Positions 9,371 to 16,870 of a DNA stretch of 64,000 bases are shown here, piece by piece. The notes beneath the pieces were generated by a model that saw nothing but the letters and a program-made list of their open reading frames with translations, was not told the origin of the DNA and did no database searches. The stretch is from Lentisphaeria bacterium (GTDB taxonomy: Bacteria; Verrucomicrobiota; Lentisphaeria; Victivallales; Victivallaceae), in NCBI GenBank assembly GCA_017462015.1, contig JAFTRX010000071.1, positions 62,001 through 126,000 of the forward strand. The letters run 5' to 3'. The translations under genes were made by a program, and so were the position numbers. Numbering within the stretch: the stretch's first letter is position 1; each line of letters opens with the position of its first letter.

Positions 9371-10204
9371 ATGAAAAAGACGTCCTCTATTTTGCGTTCA
9401 CAGGCACATTTTCTCAAGTATATACCCAATATGCTGACATTGTGCAATTCGTTGTGCGGTTTTGCCGCCATACTCTATATGATGCATTCGTACAAAGCTT
9501 CTCCTGCGGATGCTCTGGACATTTTTTGTGTTGCCTCCTGGGTGATATTTTTTGCGATGATCTTTGACGTGTTTGACGGACTTGCCGCGCGGCTGCTCAA
9601 TGCGGCAAGTTTGCACGGTATCCAGATGGATTCCCTGTCGGATATGGTAACTTTCGGTGTCACTCCAGCCATTATGTCGGCGCTCTTTTTTGAATGTTGT
9701 TACGAGTGGGCGCCGGTTCGCTGGATGCGGGTGTTGAGTTATCTGCTGTGCAGTGTATACCTTGGCGGAGCGGCGTTGCGTCTGGCAACGTACAATGTGC
9801 ATGCCACGCTGAAGATCAAAAAGAGTTCTGACCGTTTTTCCGGACTTCCTTCTCCCGGAGCCGCCGCGGCACTTTGCGTGTCGGTGCTGTTTTTGGAAAA
9901 CCGTTTCGGCGACAACAATATGATGCTGCAAAAGTGCGGTATTTATCTGGTGATATTTGCTGCCATTCTGGGGTTGTTGATGACCAGCACCATCCCGTAT
10001 ATCCATGCCGGCAAGTGGCTGATGTCCATCCGGCGCAACCGGAAAAAGCTTCCTGTCGTGTTGATTGCAGTGGCGGTATTGGTCTGCTTCCGGATGGATG
10101 GATTGGCGTTTTTGACGGCGTTGTACATTGCATCGGGTCCGATATTGATGCTTTTTGAAATCGGTCAGAAGAAAAAAATTGAAAGTACCGAGGTGGAAAA
10201 ATGA
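9371..10204 (+). CDS. pssA: CDP-diacylglycerol--serine O-phosphatidyltransferase
   Basis: A 277-residue inner-membrane CDP-alcohol phosphatidyltransferase. The defining motif Asp-Gly-x2-Ala-Arg-x8-Gly-x3-Asp-x3-Asp is present near residues 68-92 (DGLAARLLN...GIQMDSLSD). It is followed by VTFGVTPA and several hydrophobic helices, with RFSGLPSPGAAA around residue 155, a pattern seen in PssA rather than PgsA. It makes phosphatidylserine, the precursor of phosphatidylethanolamine. No decarboxylase gene lies next to it. The ATG overlaps nothing upstream, but its stop overlaps the next start by 4 bp. Confidence 0.9.
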   Translation: MKKTSSILRSQAHFLKYIPNMLTLCNSLCGFAAILYMMHSYKASPADALDIFCVASWVIFFAMIFDVFDGLAARLLNAASLHGIQMDSLSDMVTFGVTPAIMSALFFECCYEWAPVRWMRVLSYLLCSVYLGGAALRLATYNVHATLKIKKSSDRFSGLPSPGAAAALCVSVLFLENRFGDNNMMLQKCGIYLVIFAAILGLLMTSTIPYIHAGKWLMSIRRNRKKLPVVLIAVAVLVCFRMDGLAFLTALYIASGPILMLFEIGQKKKIESTEVEK

Positions 10205-11187
10205 AGTTTCTCATCACCGGCGGAGCCGGTTTTATCGGCAGTCATCTGGCGGCGGCATTGCTGGCGCGTAATGACGAAGTTGTAGTTGCAGATAATTTTT
10301 CAACCGGTTCAAAAGAGAACCTGTTTCCGGTCAATGGCCGTTGCGCCGAGGTGCAGGAGATCGATGTGGCTGTCGAAAAAGAACGGTTGCGGGAACTGAT
10401 AAAAGATGTCGATGTCATCTTTCATCTGGCGGCGGCGGTCGGGGTCGAACTGGTGGTCAATGACCCGGTACGGACGATTGAGACCAATATCGACGGCAGC
10501 GCCAATGTGATTACGCTTGCCGCAGAGTACGGTAAAAGATTGTTCATCGCATCGACCAGCGAAGTTTACGGAAAATCCGGCAAGGATGTTTTCTCTGAAG
10601 ACGATGATCTGCTGATCGGCTCCCCGTTGAATTCCCGGTGGAGCTATGCGTGCAGTAAACTTATGGATGAATTTTATTTGATGGCGTATGTGCGCGCGGC
10701 AAAACTGCCGGGAACCGTGGTGCGTTTTTTCAACACGGTCGGCCCCCGGCAGACCGGGCGTTACGGCATGGTGATCCCGCGTTTTGTCCGCAATGCGCTT
10801 GCCGGAAAAAATCTGCAGGTTTACGGCGACGGCGGACAGTCCCGCTGTTTCTGCCACGTTGAAGATGTGGTGCGGGCGTTGCTGTTGCTGCTGGAGAAGC
10901 CGGAATCCATCGGAAATGTGTACAATATCGGAAGTCAGCATCTGGTGACGATAAAGGAGCTTGCCGAAGAGGTTATCCGATTGACCAAGAGCAGCAGCGG
11001 AATCGACATCGTTCCTTATAATGTTGCATACGCCGAAGGTTTTGAAGATATGCGGCGGCGCAAACCATCCACGGATAAGCTGCAGGCGTTGACCGGATGG
11101 CGCGCAGAAAAGACACTGGAGGAGATCATTCTGGATGTCGCAGAGTTTGAAAAAAAAACGATAATGGAGGGTTTTATATTATGTTGA
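10201..11187 (+). CDS. NAD-dependent nucleotide-sugar epimerase/dehydratase
   Basis: 328-residue extended SDR. Rossmann motif GGAGFIGSHLA is at residues 7-17, an FHLAAAVGVE block near 74, the catalytic Ser-Thr-Ser-Glu-Val-Tyr region near 118, and the Tyr-x3-Lys pair in YACSK near 148-152. RFFNTVGPRQ and YGDGGQSRCFCHVEDV place it with UDP-glucose 4-epimerase, UDP-glucuronate decarboxylase and dTDP-glucose dehydratase-type enzymes. The exact sugar cannot be told. It overlaps pssA by 4 bp and the following gene by 7 bp. Confidence 0.88.
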   Translation: MKFLITGGAGFIGSHLAAALLARNDEVVVADNFSTGSKENLFPVNGRCAEVQEIDVAVEKERLRELIKDVDVIFHLAAAVGVELVVNDPVRTIETNIDGSANVITLAAEYGKRLFIASTSEVYGKSGKDVFSEDDDLLIGSPLNSRWSYACSKLMDEFYLMAYVRAAKLPGTVVRFFNTVGPRQTGRYGMVIPRFVRNALAGKNLQVYGDGGQSRCFCHVEDVVRALLLLLEKPESIGNVYNIGSQHLVTIKELAEEVIRLTKSSSGIDIVPYNVAYAEGFEDMRRRKPSTDKLQALTGWRAEKTLEEIILDVAEFEKKTIMEGFILC

Positions 11188-12200
11188 AAAAATTGCATAA
11201 CATTGATCCGGAAATCTTGACCATGCGTTCCGGAGATGGGAATATTCTGGTGTCCAACAAATTGCAGGGACGGATTTTTGCCGAAATAGATGATGTTCTC
11301 ATGCACCGTTTTCTGGCGGATCTTGCGGCAAACCCTGATCCGGAAGAGTTCAACAACCTGGGGGGGAATTCGCTCTGGCCGGGACCCGAAGGCGGTGATT
11401 TTGCGTTCAATTATCCTCCCAACGGCAGCTGGTATGTGCAAAAAGGCATCAATCAACTTCCGACGGTAACGGAAGTTGCCAACGGACAGCAGATAACTGT
11501 TTACAAGGATATTGAACTTTTGAACCGCAAAGGCAATACCGTAAAACTTCGCTTCCGGCGGAGCGTGATGCCGTTGCAGAATGGCGATTTCCCGGAAGGG
11601 GATAAATTGGGATTGAAGTACACCGGATACCGCAGTGTCGATGAGCTTATCCCGCTGGAAAAGTATCATTGCAGTGAAGCCATCTGGTGCGCGTGGAGCT
11701 TGGAGCAGTTCCCCGGCGCAGAAGGCATCAGCGGATTCGGACGTTGCCGGAACGGTGCGGAAAATTGTGCCAACAGTGATTTTTACGGCGATCCCGGAGA
11801 ACGGTTGATCTATGATGGAAACATCTTCAAATTTGAACTTGGCGGCCCGAAGCGGCTGCAGATCGGCATCAAGGCTTCCGCCCGTCCGGATATGATCGGA
11901 GCATTGGATCGGTCACGGAAGATGCTGGCATTGCGTTTCACTCCGGAGCGTTGCGATGGCCGCTATATAAATATTGCTGACAACGATCAGCCCTCCGGCC
12001 CGTATGGCGCGGAAGATATGTTCAGCATCTTCAATGGTTCGCAGGAGCTGGATTTCTTTGAGCTGGAAACCATCGCCCCGATGAGTGTCGATGCTGACGG
12101 CTTCCTGCTTCCGGGAAAATTGGAGTCGAAGAGCATCATCGCAACGGCGGAATTATCGGAGTTGACCGCATGTATGGAAGAGTACGGCGTGAAAATGTGA
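11181..12200 (+). CDS. Conserved-looking protein of unknown function, probably beta-rich
   Basis: 339 residues, no signal peptide or membrane segment. I do not recognise the family with confidence. The sequence is rich in Gly, aromatic residues and short strands (NNLGGNSLWPGPEGGDFAFNY; FKFELGGPKRLQIGIK; LALRFTPERCDGRYINIADN). This recalls the galactose-mutarotase-like beta-sandwich of DUF4380/DUF6786-type proteins, so a sugar-binding or sugar-isomerising role is possible but is inference only. It overlaps the epimerase by 7 bp and ends the pssA run; a run of hairpins follows its stop. Confidence 0.7.
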   Translation: MLKKLHNIDPEILTMRSGDGNILVSNKLQGRIFAEIDDVLMHRFLADLAANPDPEEFNNLGGNSLWPGPEGGDFAFNYPPNGSWYVQKGINQLPTVTEVANGQQITVYKDIELLNRKGNTVKLRFRRSVMPLQNGDFPEGDKLGLKYTGYRSVDELIPLEKYHCSEAIWCAWSLEQFPGAEGISGFGRCRNGAENCANSDFYGDPGERLIYDGNIFKFELGGPKRLQIGIKASARPDMIGALDRSRKMLALRFTPERCDGRYINIADNDQPSGPYGAEDMFSIFNGSQELDFFELETIAPMSVDADGFLLPGKLESKSIIATAELSELTACMEEYGVKM

Positions 12201-12301
12201 GGTTGTTAACAAGTTGTTAATAACTTTTTTCCGGCGGATAAAAAAAGTTGTAAAATCTTTATTTCCGCGAATGGTAGACAAGTTAGCTGTGTTTGCCGAT
12301 C

Positions 12302-12336
12302 AAAAATCCCCCTCGCGGCTGCGGGCGGGGATTTTT
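12302..12336 (+). terminator. Hairpin, possible terminator after the pssA run
   Basis: AAAAATCCCC (12302-12311) pairs with GGGGATTTTT (12327-12336). The T-rich arm would form the U-tract on either strand. It is about 100 bp after the last stop codon. Confidence 0.5.
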
Positions 12337-12390
12337 CAGGCTAAATACGGAAAATCGGGCAAAATAGTTAGTGCTTTTTTTATCGGAGTT

Positions 12391-12415
12391 CGCTGCCCGG
12401 CAATCAGCGTTTTTT
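12391..12415 (+). terminator. Short hairpin with T-tract
   Basis: CGCTG (12391-12395) and CAGCG (12405-12409) flank a 9-base loop and are followed by TTTTTT, a plausible weak intrinsic terminator on the plus strand. Confidence 0.4.
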
Positions 12416-12581
12416 GCATAAGTGCTTGAATCTGTGCGAAGCTTATGAAAAAGTGTTAATAAGTATCCCCGGTATGCGAATTTTTGCCGATAAAAAAAAT
12501 AAAAAAATTTTTTGTATTGTAAGTTGCTGATATTGACGTGACCTTGCGATTTCCGGAGAGAGGGGAATGAAAAAAACGGGG

Positions 12582-12609
12582 TTGCAAAAGTTGAGTTGAA
12601 TGATATATT
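12582..12609 (+). promoter_or_regulatory. Promoter candidate for dnaA
   Basis: TTGCAA (12582-12587), 16-bp spacer, TATATT (12604-12609). The leader to the dnaA ATG would be about 145 bases. Confidence 0.6.
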
Positions 12610-12657
12610 ATGTGGCATGCACCGGGAAGAATTCCAAACAACAGGAAACGGTGTTGA

Positions 12658-12682
12658 CAATCGTCTGCAAGAGTGACGATTG
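12658..12682. promoter_or_regulatory. Inverted repeat in the dnaA leader
   Basis: CAATCGTC (12658-12665) and its perfect complement GACGATTG (12675-12682) are separated by 9 bp, downstream of the promoter. It could be an operator or an RNA hairpin; no regulator is identified. Confidence 0.45.
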
Positions 12683-12760
12683 ACAAATTGGAGAGTAATG
12701 TGATCGATGAATGCGGAATGATTTTCGTGTTCGTAATTTTTTTAGGGAAAGAAAACGTAA

Positions 12761-14149
12761 ATGATTCAGGATTTCGTAACCGCACAAAACGTATGGGAAG
12801 TTGCCATACCGCGATTGCAGGCACGGAGCGAATCTGTCTACGACCAGTATTTTGCCTGTATGCAGGCACTTGAGCTGGCAGGAGAGGTTTTGCATCTGGG
12901 CGTTCCTGATGACTTTTTCCGGGATGTGGTGCTGGATAATTACGGTGACTTGCTCAGCGAAGCGTTGCGTAATATCAACGGAATTGATTACAGTTTTGAG
13001 CTTCACGATGGATATACTGCCGCACCTGCCGCGCCTGAAGTAAAGGTCGAAGCGGTAAAAGAGGTGCAAAAATCGGTTGCACCGGCATCGACTCTTGCAT
13101 CCAAAGTTGCCGCCTCCGGACGTGGTATTCACACCTATTCTTTCGGCAACTTTGTGGTCGGCCCCAGCAACCGGGAAGCGTTTGCGGTGGCGAAGGCTGT
13201 CGCCGGTGAGCCGGGAAATATTTACAATCCGTTTTTCGTTTACGGAACCAACGGAGTCGGTAAAACCCACCTTCTCCAGGCGATCTCGGCCGAAATCAAT
13301 GTACTGCATCCGGAACTGGTTGTGCGCAGCGTTACCTGTGACGGAATTTTGAACGATTTTTATGACCTGCTGCTGAATAAGCGCAGTTTTACCGATTTCC
13401 GGGCATTTTTGCGCGATGTGGATGTGTTGCTGATCGACGATATCCACTTGCTCTCTAAAAAAACGCAGATGCAGGAAGAGTTTTTCAACATCTTCAACCT
13501 GCTTTACCGGCAAAACAAGCAGATTGTGTTGACCAGTGACCGTCAACCGTGCCAGATTGCCGACCTTGACCAGCGGCTTGCCAGCCGTTTTGAGCAGGGA
13601 ATGACCTGTGAAGTCGGTATGCTGGAGTTTGAAGAACGTCTGGTGACGTTGCGGATGTGGCGGGAATCAAGTTTGAACAGATGCGCGTTGTCGGATGAGT
13701 TTCTGGAATTTCTTGCCGGAAATATTGCCAGCAACGTCCGCCGGTTGAAAGGATGTTTCCTGCGGTTGTCGGCTGCAGTGGAAATGAGTGGCGGCCGGGA
13801 GTTCACCATTGAAGATGCTGAAGAGCTGTTGCATGTCCAGTTGGCAGAAGAGAGCGCTTCAAGAGAGATCAAGCCGGAATCCATTCAGCATTTGGTGGCA
13901 AAACATTTCGGCGTATCTGTTCCGGATATTATCGGAACCCGGCGTACCCGGCAGGTTGCTGAACCGCGGATGGTCGCCATGTATCTGTGCCGGGAACTGA
14001 CCCGCCTTTCCAGTAATGAAATCGGAGATGCCTTCGGTCGTACTCACGCCAATGTGCTGCACGCGGCGCGGACGATCGCAGACCGCTGCCAGACCGATGA
14101 CGATATGCGGCGGGCAGTCAGCCAGCTGAAAAAACAGCTTCAGCACTGA
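12761..14149 (+). CDS. dnaA: Chromosomal replication initiator protein DnaA
   Basis: 462 residues with the DnaA plan. There is a small N-terminal helical domain, a low-complexity linker (about 85-115) and the AAA+ domain, with Walker A GTNGVGKTHL at 161-170 and Walker B LLIDDIHLL near 223. ASRFEQGMTCEV near 280 is the sensor/arginine region. Domain IV carries FGVSVPDIIGTRRTRQV, followed by DAFGRTHANVLHAARTI, the equivalent of the DnaA-box-binding signature. The Walker A differs from the common GGVGLGKTH by an Asn insertion-like variant, and 'GRTHANV' replaces the common 'GRDHSTV'. A second DnaA paralogue elsewhere cannot be excluded. The protein opens the origin and also acts as a transcription factor. 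It stands alone: dnaN and recF do not follow; a thioredoxin operon does. Confidence 0.92.
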   Translation: MIQDFVTAQNVWEVAIPRLQARSESVYDQYFACMQALELAGEVLHLGVPDDFFRDVVLDNYGDLLSEALRNINGIDYSFELHDGYTAAPAAPEVKVEAVKEVQKSVAPASTLASKVAASGRGIHTYSFGNFVVGPSNREAFAVAKAVAGEPGNIYNPFFVYGTNGVGKTHLLQAISAEINVLHPELVVRSVTCDGILNDFYDLLLNKRSFTDFRAFLRDVDVLLIDDIHLLSKKTQMQEEFFNIFNLLYRQNKQIVLTSDRQPCQIADLDQRLASRFEQGMTCEVGMLEFEERLVTLRMWRESSLNRCALSDEFLEFLAGNIASNVRRLKGCFLRLSAAVEMSGGREFTIEDAEELLHVQLAEESASREIKPESIQHLVAKHFGVSVPDIIGTRRTRQVAEPRMVAMYLCRELTRLSSNEIGDAFGRTHANVLHAARTIADRCQTDDDMRRAVSQLKKQLQH

Positions 14150-14166
14150 ACTCAAAAAAATAAAAC

Positions 14167-14195
14167 TTGACAACCGTTGTTGACGGGATTATATT
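14167..14195 (+). promoter_or_regulatory. Promoter for the FTR-like/thioredoxin operon
   Basis: Perfect TTGACA (14167-14172), 17-bp spacer, TATATT (14190-14195), about 30 bp before the start of the FTR-like gene. Confidence 0.75.
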
Positions 14196-14226
14196 ATCTT
14201 CCATGTAATAAATGGAGGATTTTTTT

Positions 14227-14439
14227 ATGGTCAAATTGCCTGAAAAAGTGCGGTATAACGACGATGCCGCGTATGTGGAAAAGCTGTTGAAAGCGCTGGA
14301 GATGCGCGGCGGATATTGTCCGTGCCGAGTGCAGCGCATTGAAGATAATATCTGCATCTGCCGGGAGTTCCGGGAACAGATCGCAGATCCGGAGTTTTCC
14401 GGATTGTGTCATTGTAAACTTTTTTATAAGGAGAAATGA
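14227..14439 (+). CDS. Ferredoxin-thioredoxin reductase catalytic-subunit-like protein
   Basis: 70 residues with three Cys-x-Cys pairs: CPC at 31-33, CIC at 43-45 and CHC at 61-63, giving CPC-x9-CIC-x15-CHC. This is the hallmark of the FTR catalytic (beta) chain, whose Cys residues hold a [4Fe-4S] cluster beside a redox-active disulfide and pass electrons from ferredoxin to thioredoxin. The spacing differs from the plant and cyanobacterial enzyme, as in the smaller archaeal/bacterial forms. I placed the start at ATG 14227 because GGAGG at 14214-14218 sits at ideal distance; an ATG at 14212 overlaps that site. The thioredoxin gene begins 3 bp after its stop, which strongly supports the partnership. 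No FTR variable subunit is present. Confidence 0.85.
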   Translation: MVKLPEKVRYNDDAAYVEKLLKALEMRGGYCPCRVQRIEDNICICREFREQIADPEFSGLCHCKLFYKEK

Positions 14440-14442
14440 GAT

Positions 14443-14751
14443 ATGGAAGTATTGCATATTGACCGGGCGGCGTTTGAAAAGCTTTCCCAACAGGAAAAAC
14501 CGGTGGTCGTTGATTTCTGGGCGACGTGGTGCGGACCGTGCATGAAACTGGGACCGGTGCTGGAAGAAATTGCAGCTGAACGCACAGACATTATCGTTGC
14601 GAAAGTTGATGTGGATCAGCATCCGGAATTTGCGGCGGAACTGGGGATCGATGCGATTCCGGCGGTGTTTTGCTTCCGTAACGGCAAAGAAAGCGCGCGG
14701 GGTGTCGGCTTTATGGACAAAGCTTCATTATTAAAAAAGCTCGGGCTTTAA
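14443..14751 (+). CDS. trxA: Thioredoxin
   Basis: 102-residue thioredoxin with the active-site Trp-Cys-Gly-Pro-Cys at 29-33, VVDFWATW before it, the VDVDQHPE segment near 63, and the cis-Pro loop IDAIPAVF near 75. It is a cytoplasmic disulfide reductase. Its gene follows the FTR-like subunit at 3 bp and shares its promoter, so the likely reductant is reduced ferredoxin through that subunit rather than (or besides) NADPH-thioredoxin reductase. GGAG precedes the start. Confidence 0.95.
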   Translation: MEVLHIDRAAFEKLSQQEKPVVVDFWATWCGPCMKLGPVLEEIAAERTDIIVAKVDVDQHPEFAAELGIDAIPAVFCFRNGKESARGVGFMDKASLLKKLGL

Positions 14752-14752
14752 T

Positions 14753-14936
14753 CCCAGCTGCCGGTTGCGTTCATATCAATTTTTGAACGCAACTCCACTG
14801 GCAGCGCGGCGCGGAGCGCACGCGCGTTTTGCTTGCGCAAAACAATATCAGACAAAATCGCTTTTTCGACATACAATTTTATTCCACTGAAAAAATTGAA
14901 AAACAAACGTTTTGCTGATTTTATGTAATAGCTGTG
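14753..14936 (+). repeat. Short (half-length) copy C of the intergenic repeat family
   Basis: This fills most of the 310-bp gap between trxA and alaS. It shares the block from TTTTGAACGCAACTCCACTGG through the ACGCGCGTTTTGC/GCAAAAC hairpin to GATTTTATG with copies A (26632-26789) and B (27880-28034), but lacks the central hairpin module. Its right end, read inward, is CACAGCTATTACATAA, close to the terminal repeat of copy B. The left end CCCAGCTG is a weaker match. No target duplication is seen. A second TTTTGAACGCAAC-related inverted copy (GGTTGCGTTCATAT) lies at its left edge. Confidence 0.8.
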
Positions 14937-14987
14937 TTGAGAATAAAAAAAACACGCCTTTTTTTTATTGTTTTCGGGGAAATGCAC

Positions 14988-15016
14988 TTGAAAAATTCTG
15001 TTGTTAGAGGTACATT
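14988..15016 (+). promoter_or_regulatory. Promoter candidate for alaS
   Basis: TTGAAA (14988-14993), 17-bp spacer, TACATT (15011-15016), 45 bp before the start codon and just outside repeat copy C. Confidence 0.55.
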
Positions 15017-15061
15017 TTACAGGATTGGATTTATACTTAACAAAAACACAAGAGGTTTTTT

Positions 15062-16849
15062 ATGACAGCCAATGAACTCAGAGTTAAATTTATTGAATTT
15101 TTCAAGAGCAACGGTCACGCTCAGATCAAGAGTGCATCGTTGATTCCTGATAACGATCCGACCTGTTTGTTTACCACTGCCGGAATGCATCCGTTGGTGC
15201 CGTACCTTCAGGGCGCCAAGCATCCTGCCGGACGGCGGTTGACCGACTGCCAGAAGTGTATCCGTACCGGAGACATCGATGAAGTCGGCGATCCCGTGCA
15301 TCTGACCTTCTTTGAAATGCTCGGCAATTGGTCGCTCGGCGATTATTTCAAGGAAGAAGCGATCAACTTCAGTTTTCGCTTTCTGACTCAGGAACTTGGT
15401 ATTCCGCTCACACAGCTGGCGGTTACGGTCTTTGCCGGAGATGAAGATTGTCCTTTTGACGATGAAGCGTGGAACATCTGGCACAATTTGGGCATCCCGG
15501 CTGAACGTATTGCCAAGCTGGGCAAGAAGGATAACTGGTGGGGCCCTGCCGGTACGACCGGCCCCTGCGGTCCGGATACGGAGATGTTCTATTGGACCGG
15601 TCCGCAGCCGGCTCCGGAGGTCTTTGATCCGGAAAATAAACTCTGGGTCGAAATCTGGAACGACGTGTTCATGCAGTACAATAAGACTGCTGACGGAACC
15701 TTTGAACCTCTCTCTCAGCGCAACGTCGATACCGGAATGGGGCTTGAACGTGTGACTGCGGTGTTGCAGGGCAAACCCAGCTGTTATGAAACTGAAATTT
15801 TTGCTCCGCTTTTTGCCGAGCTTGATGCGGTGCGCGGAGTTGAAGCAGTCCCCGCCAATCAACGCTCTGCTTCTGAACGCATCATTGTCGATCATTTGCG
15901 CGCTGCGACCTTCATTATCGGCGATGGTATCACTCCGGGACGCGTGGATCAGCCCTATGTGCTGCGCCGCCTGATCCGCCGTGCCATCCGTGAAGGACGG
16001 AAATTGGGTGTCACGGATGTTTTTGCCGGACGGATCGCCAAGGTTATTGTCGGACAATTCGGTGAATTTTATCCGGAACTTTCCGCCAATGCGGAGATGA
16101 TCTACAGCGAGTTGGAACGCGAGGAAAAGCAGTTTGCTTCCACACTGGAAAACGGTACTAAAGAGTTCCAGAAGCTCATCGACCGGGTTCCGCCGCATAT
16201 CGCCCGCAAGGTCATCAGCGGCAAGAACGCGTTCAATCTTTACGAAACCTACGGATTCCCGCTTGAACTGACCGTGGAAATGGCAAAAGAGCAGGGCTTT
16301 GATGTCGATATCGAAGGTTTCAACGCCGCGTATGTGAAACATCAGGAACAGTCCCGCGCCGGTGCGGAGCAGAAGTTCAAAGGCGGACTCGCGGACAACT
16401 CCGTTGAGACGGCGAAACTTCACTCTGCTACGCACTTGCTTCAGGCGGCGCTGCGTAAGATCCTCGGAGACCATGTCGAACAGCGCGGTTCCAACATTAC
16501 CGCAGAACGTCTCCGTTTCGACTTCTCCCATCCGGACAAAGTCACTCCGGAACAGTTGAAGGCGGCAGAAGATATGGTCAATGAAGCCATCGAACGGAAA
16601 CTTCCCATCGTGTGCGAAGAAATGAGCGTTGAAGAAGCTCGCGAAGCCGGAGCCATGGGACTTTTCGGTAATAAATACGGCGAAATTGTGAAAGTTTACA
16701 CCATGGGCGATGTCAGCAAGGAAATTTGCGGCGGCCCCCATGCCGAAAACACCGGCGATCTGGTTCACTTCAAGATTTTGAAAGAGGAAAGTTCCAGCCG
16801 CGGCGTCCGCCGTATCAAGGCGGTCATTGGTGAAGCTGCGCTTAAATAA
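15062..16849 (+). CDS. alaS: Alanine--tRNA ligase, minimal form
   Basis: The class II catalytic part is intact: FIEFFKSNGH, SLIPDNDPTCLFTTAGMHPLVPYL, DVGDPVHLTFFEMLGNWSLGDYFK-like motif near 80 (starting DEVGDPVHL), WWGPAGTTGPCGPDTEMFYW near 160, and LRRLIRRAIREGRKLG near 300. The editing core has its metal motif HSATH near 454 and Cys-Gly-Gly-Pro-His near 556. At 595 residues it is far shorter than the usual ~875. It lacks the roughly 110-residue beta-barrel (the GGQxGDxG region) before HSATH, and it ends right after SRGVRRIKAVIG, so the C-terminal DHHA1/C-Ala domain is absent. Spirochaetes such as Borrelia have AlaRS of similar length. The stop is followed within 22 bp by the STAS gene. Confidence 0.93.
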   Translation: MTANELRVKFIEFFKSNGHAQIKSASLIPDNDPTCLFTTAGMHPLVPYLQGAKHPAGRRLTDCQKCIRTGDIDEVGDPVHLTFFEMLGNWSLGDYFKEEAINFSFRFLTQELGIPLTQLAVTVFAGDEDCPFDDEAWNIWHNLGIPAERIAKLGKKDNWWGPAGTTGPCGPDTEMFYWTGPQPAPEVFDPENKLWVEIWNDVFMQYNKTADGTFEPLSQRNVDTGMGLERVTAVLQGKPSCYETEIFAPLFAELDAVRGVEAVPANQRSASERIIVDHLRAATFIIGDGITPGRVDQPYVLRRLIRRAIREGRKLGVTDVFAGRIAKVIVGQFGEFYPELSANAEMIYSELEREEKQFASTLENGTKEFQKLIDRVPPHIARKVISGKNAFNLYETYGFPLELTVEMAKEQGFDVDIEGFNAAYVKHQEQSRAGAEQKFKGGLADNSVETAKLHSATHLLQAALRKILGDHVEQRGSNITAERLRFDFSHPDKVTPEQLKAAEDMVNEAIERKLPIVCEEMSVEEAREAGAMGLFGNKYGEIVKVYTMGDVSKEICGGPHAENTGDLVHFKILKEESSSRGVRRIKAVIGEAALK

Positions 16850-16870
16850 TTTTCCCGGGAGGAAAGTATT

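Larger units (their letters stand above)
12201..12760 (+). other. 560-bp AT-rich region before dnaA; candidate origin or regulatory region
   Basis: No gene is visible. It holds the 10-bp palindrome TTGTTAACAA (12203-12212) with a near repeat (GTTGTTAATAAC) just after and a third TGTTAATAAG near 12456. A 9-bp inverted repeat AACTTTTTT/AAAAAAGTT lies at 12222-12249, and two terminator-like hairpins are present (12302-12336, 12391-12415). A very AT-rich tract runs 12478-12520, followed by the dnaA promoter (12582-12609) and an inverted repeat at 12658-12682. I found no canonical TTATNCACA DnaA boxes, so origin function is only a possibility. Confidence 0.45.

Noticed and set aside
12201-12760. 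Canonical DnaA boxes (TTATNCACA) upstream of dnaA
   Set aside because: I read both strands and found only loose look-alikes such as TTATGAAAA; not enough to call an origin.
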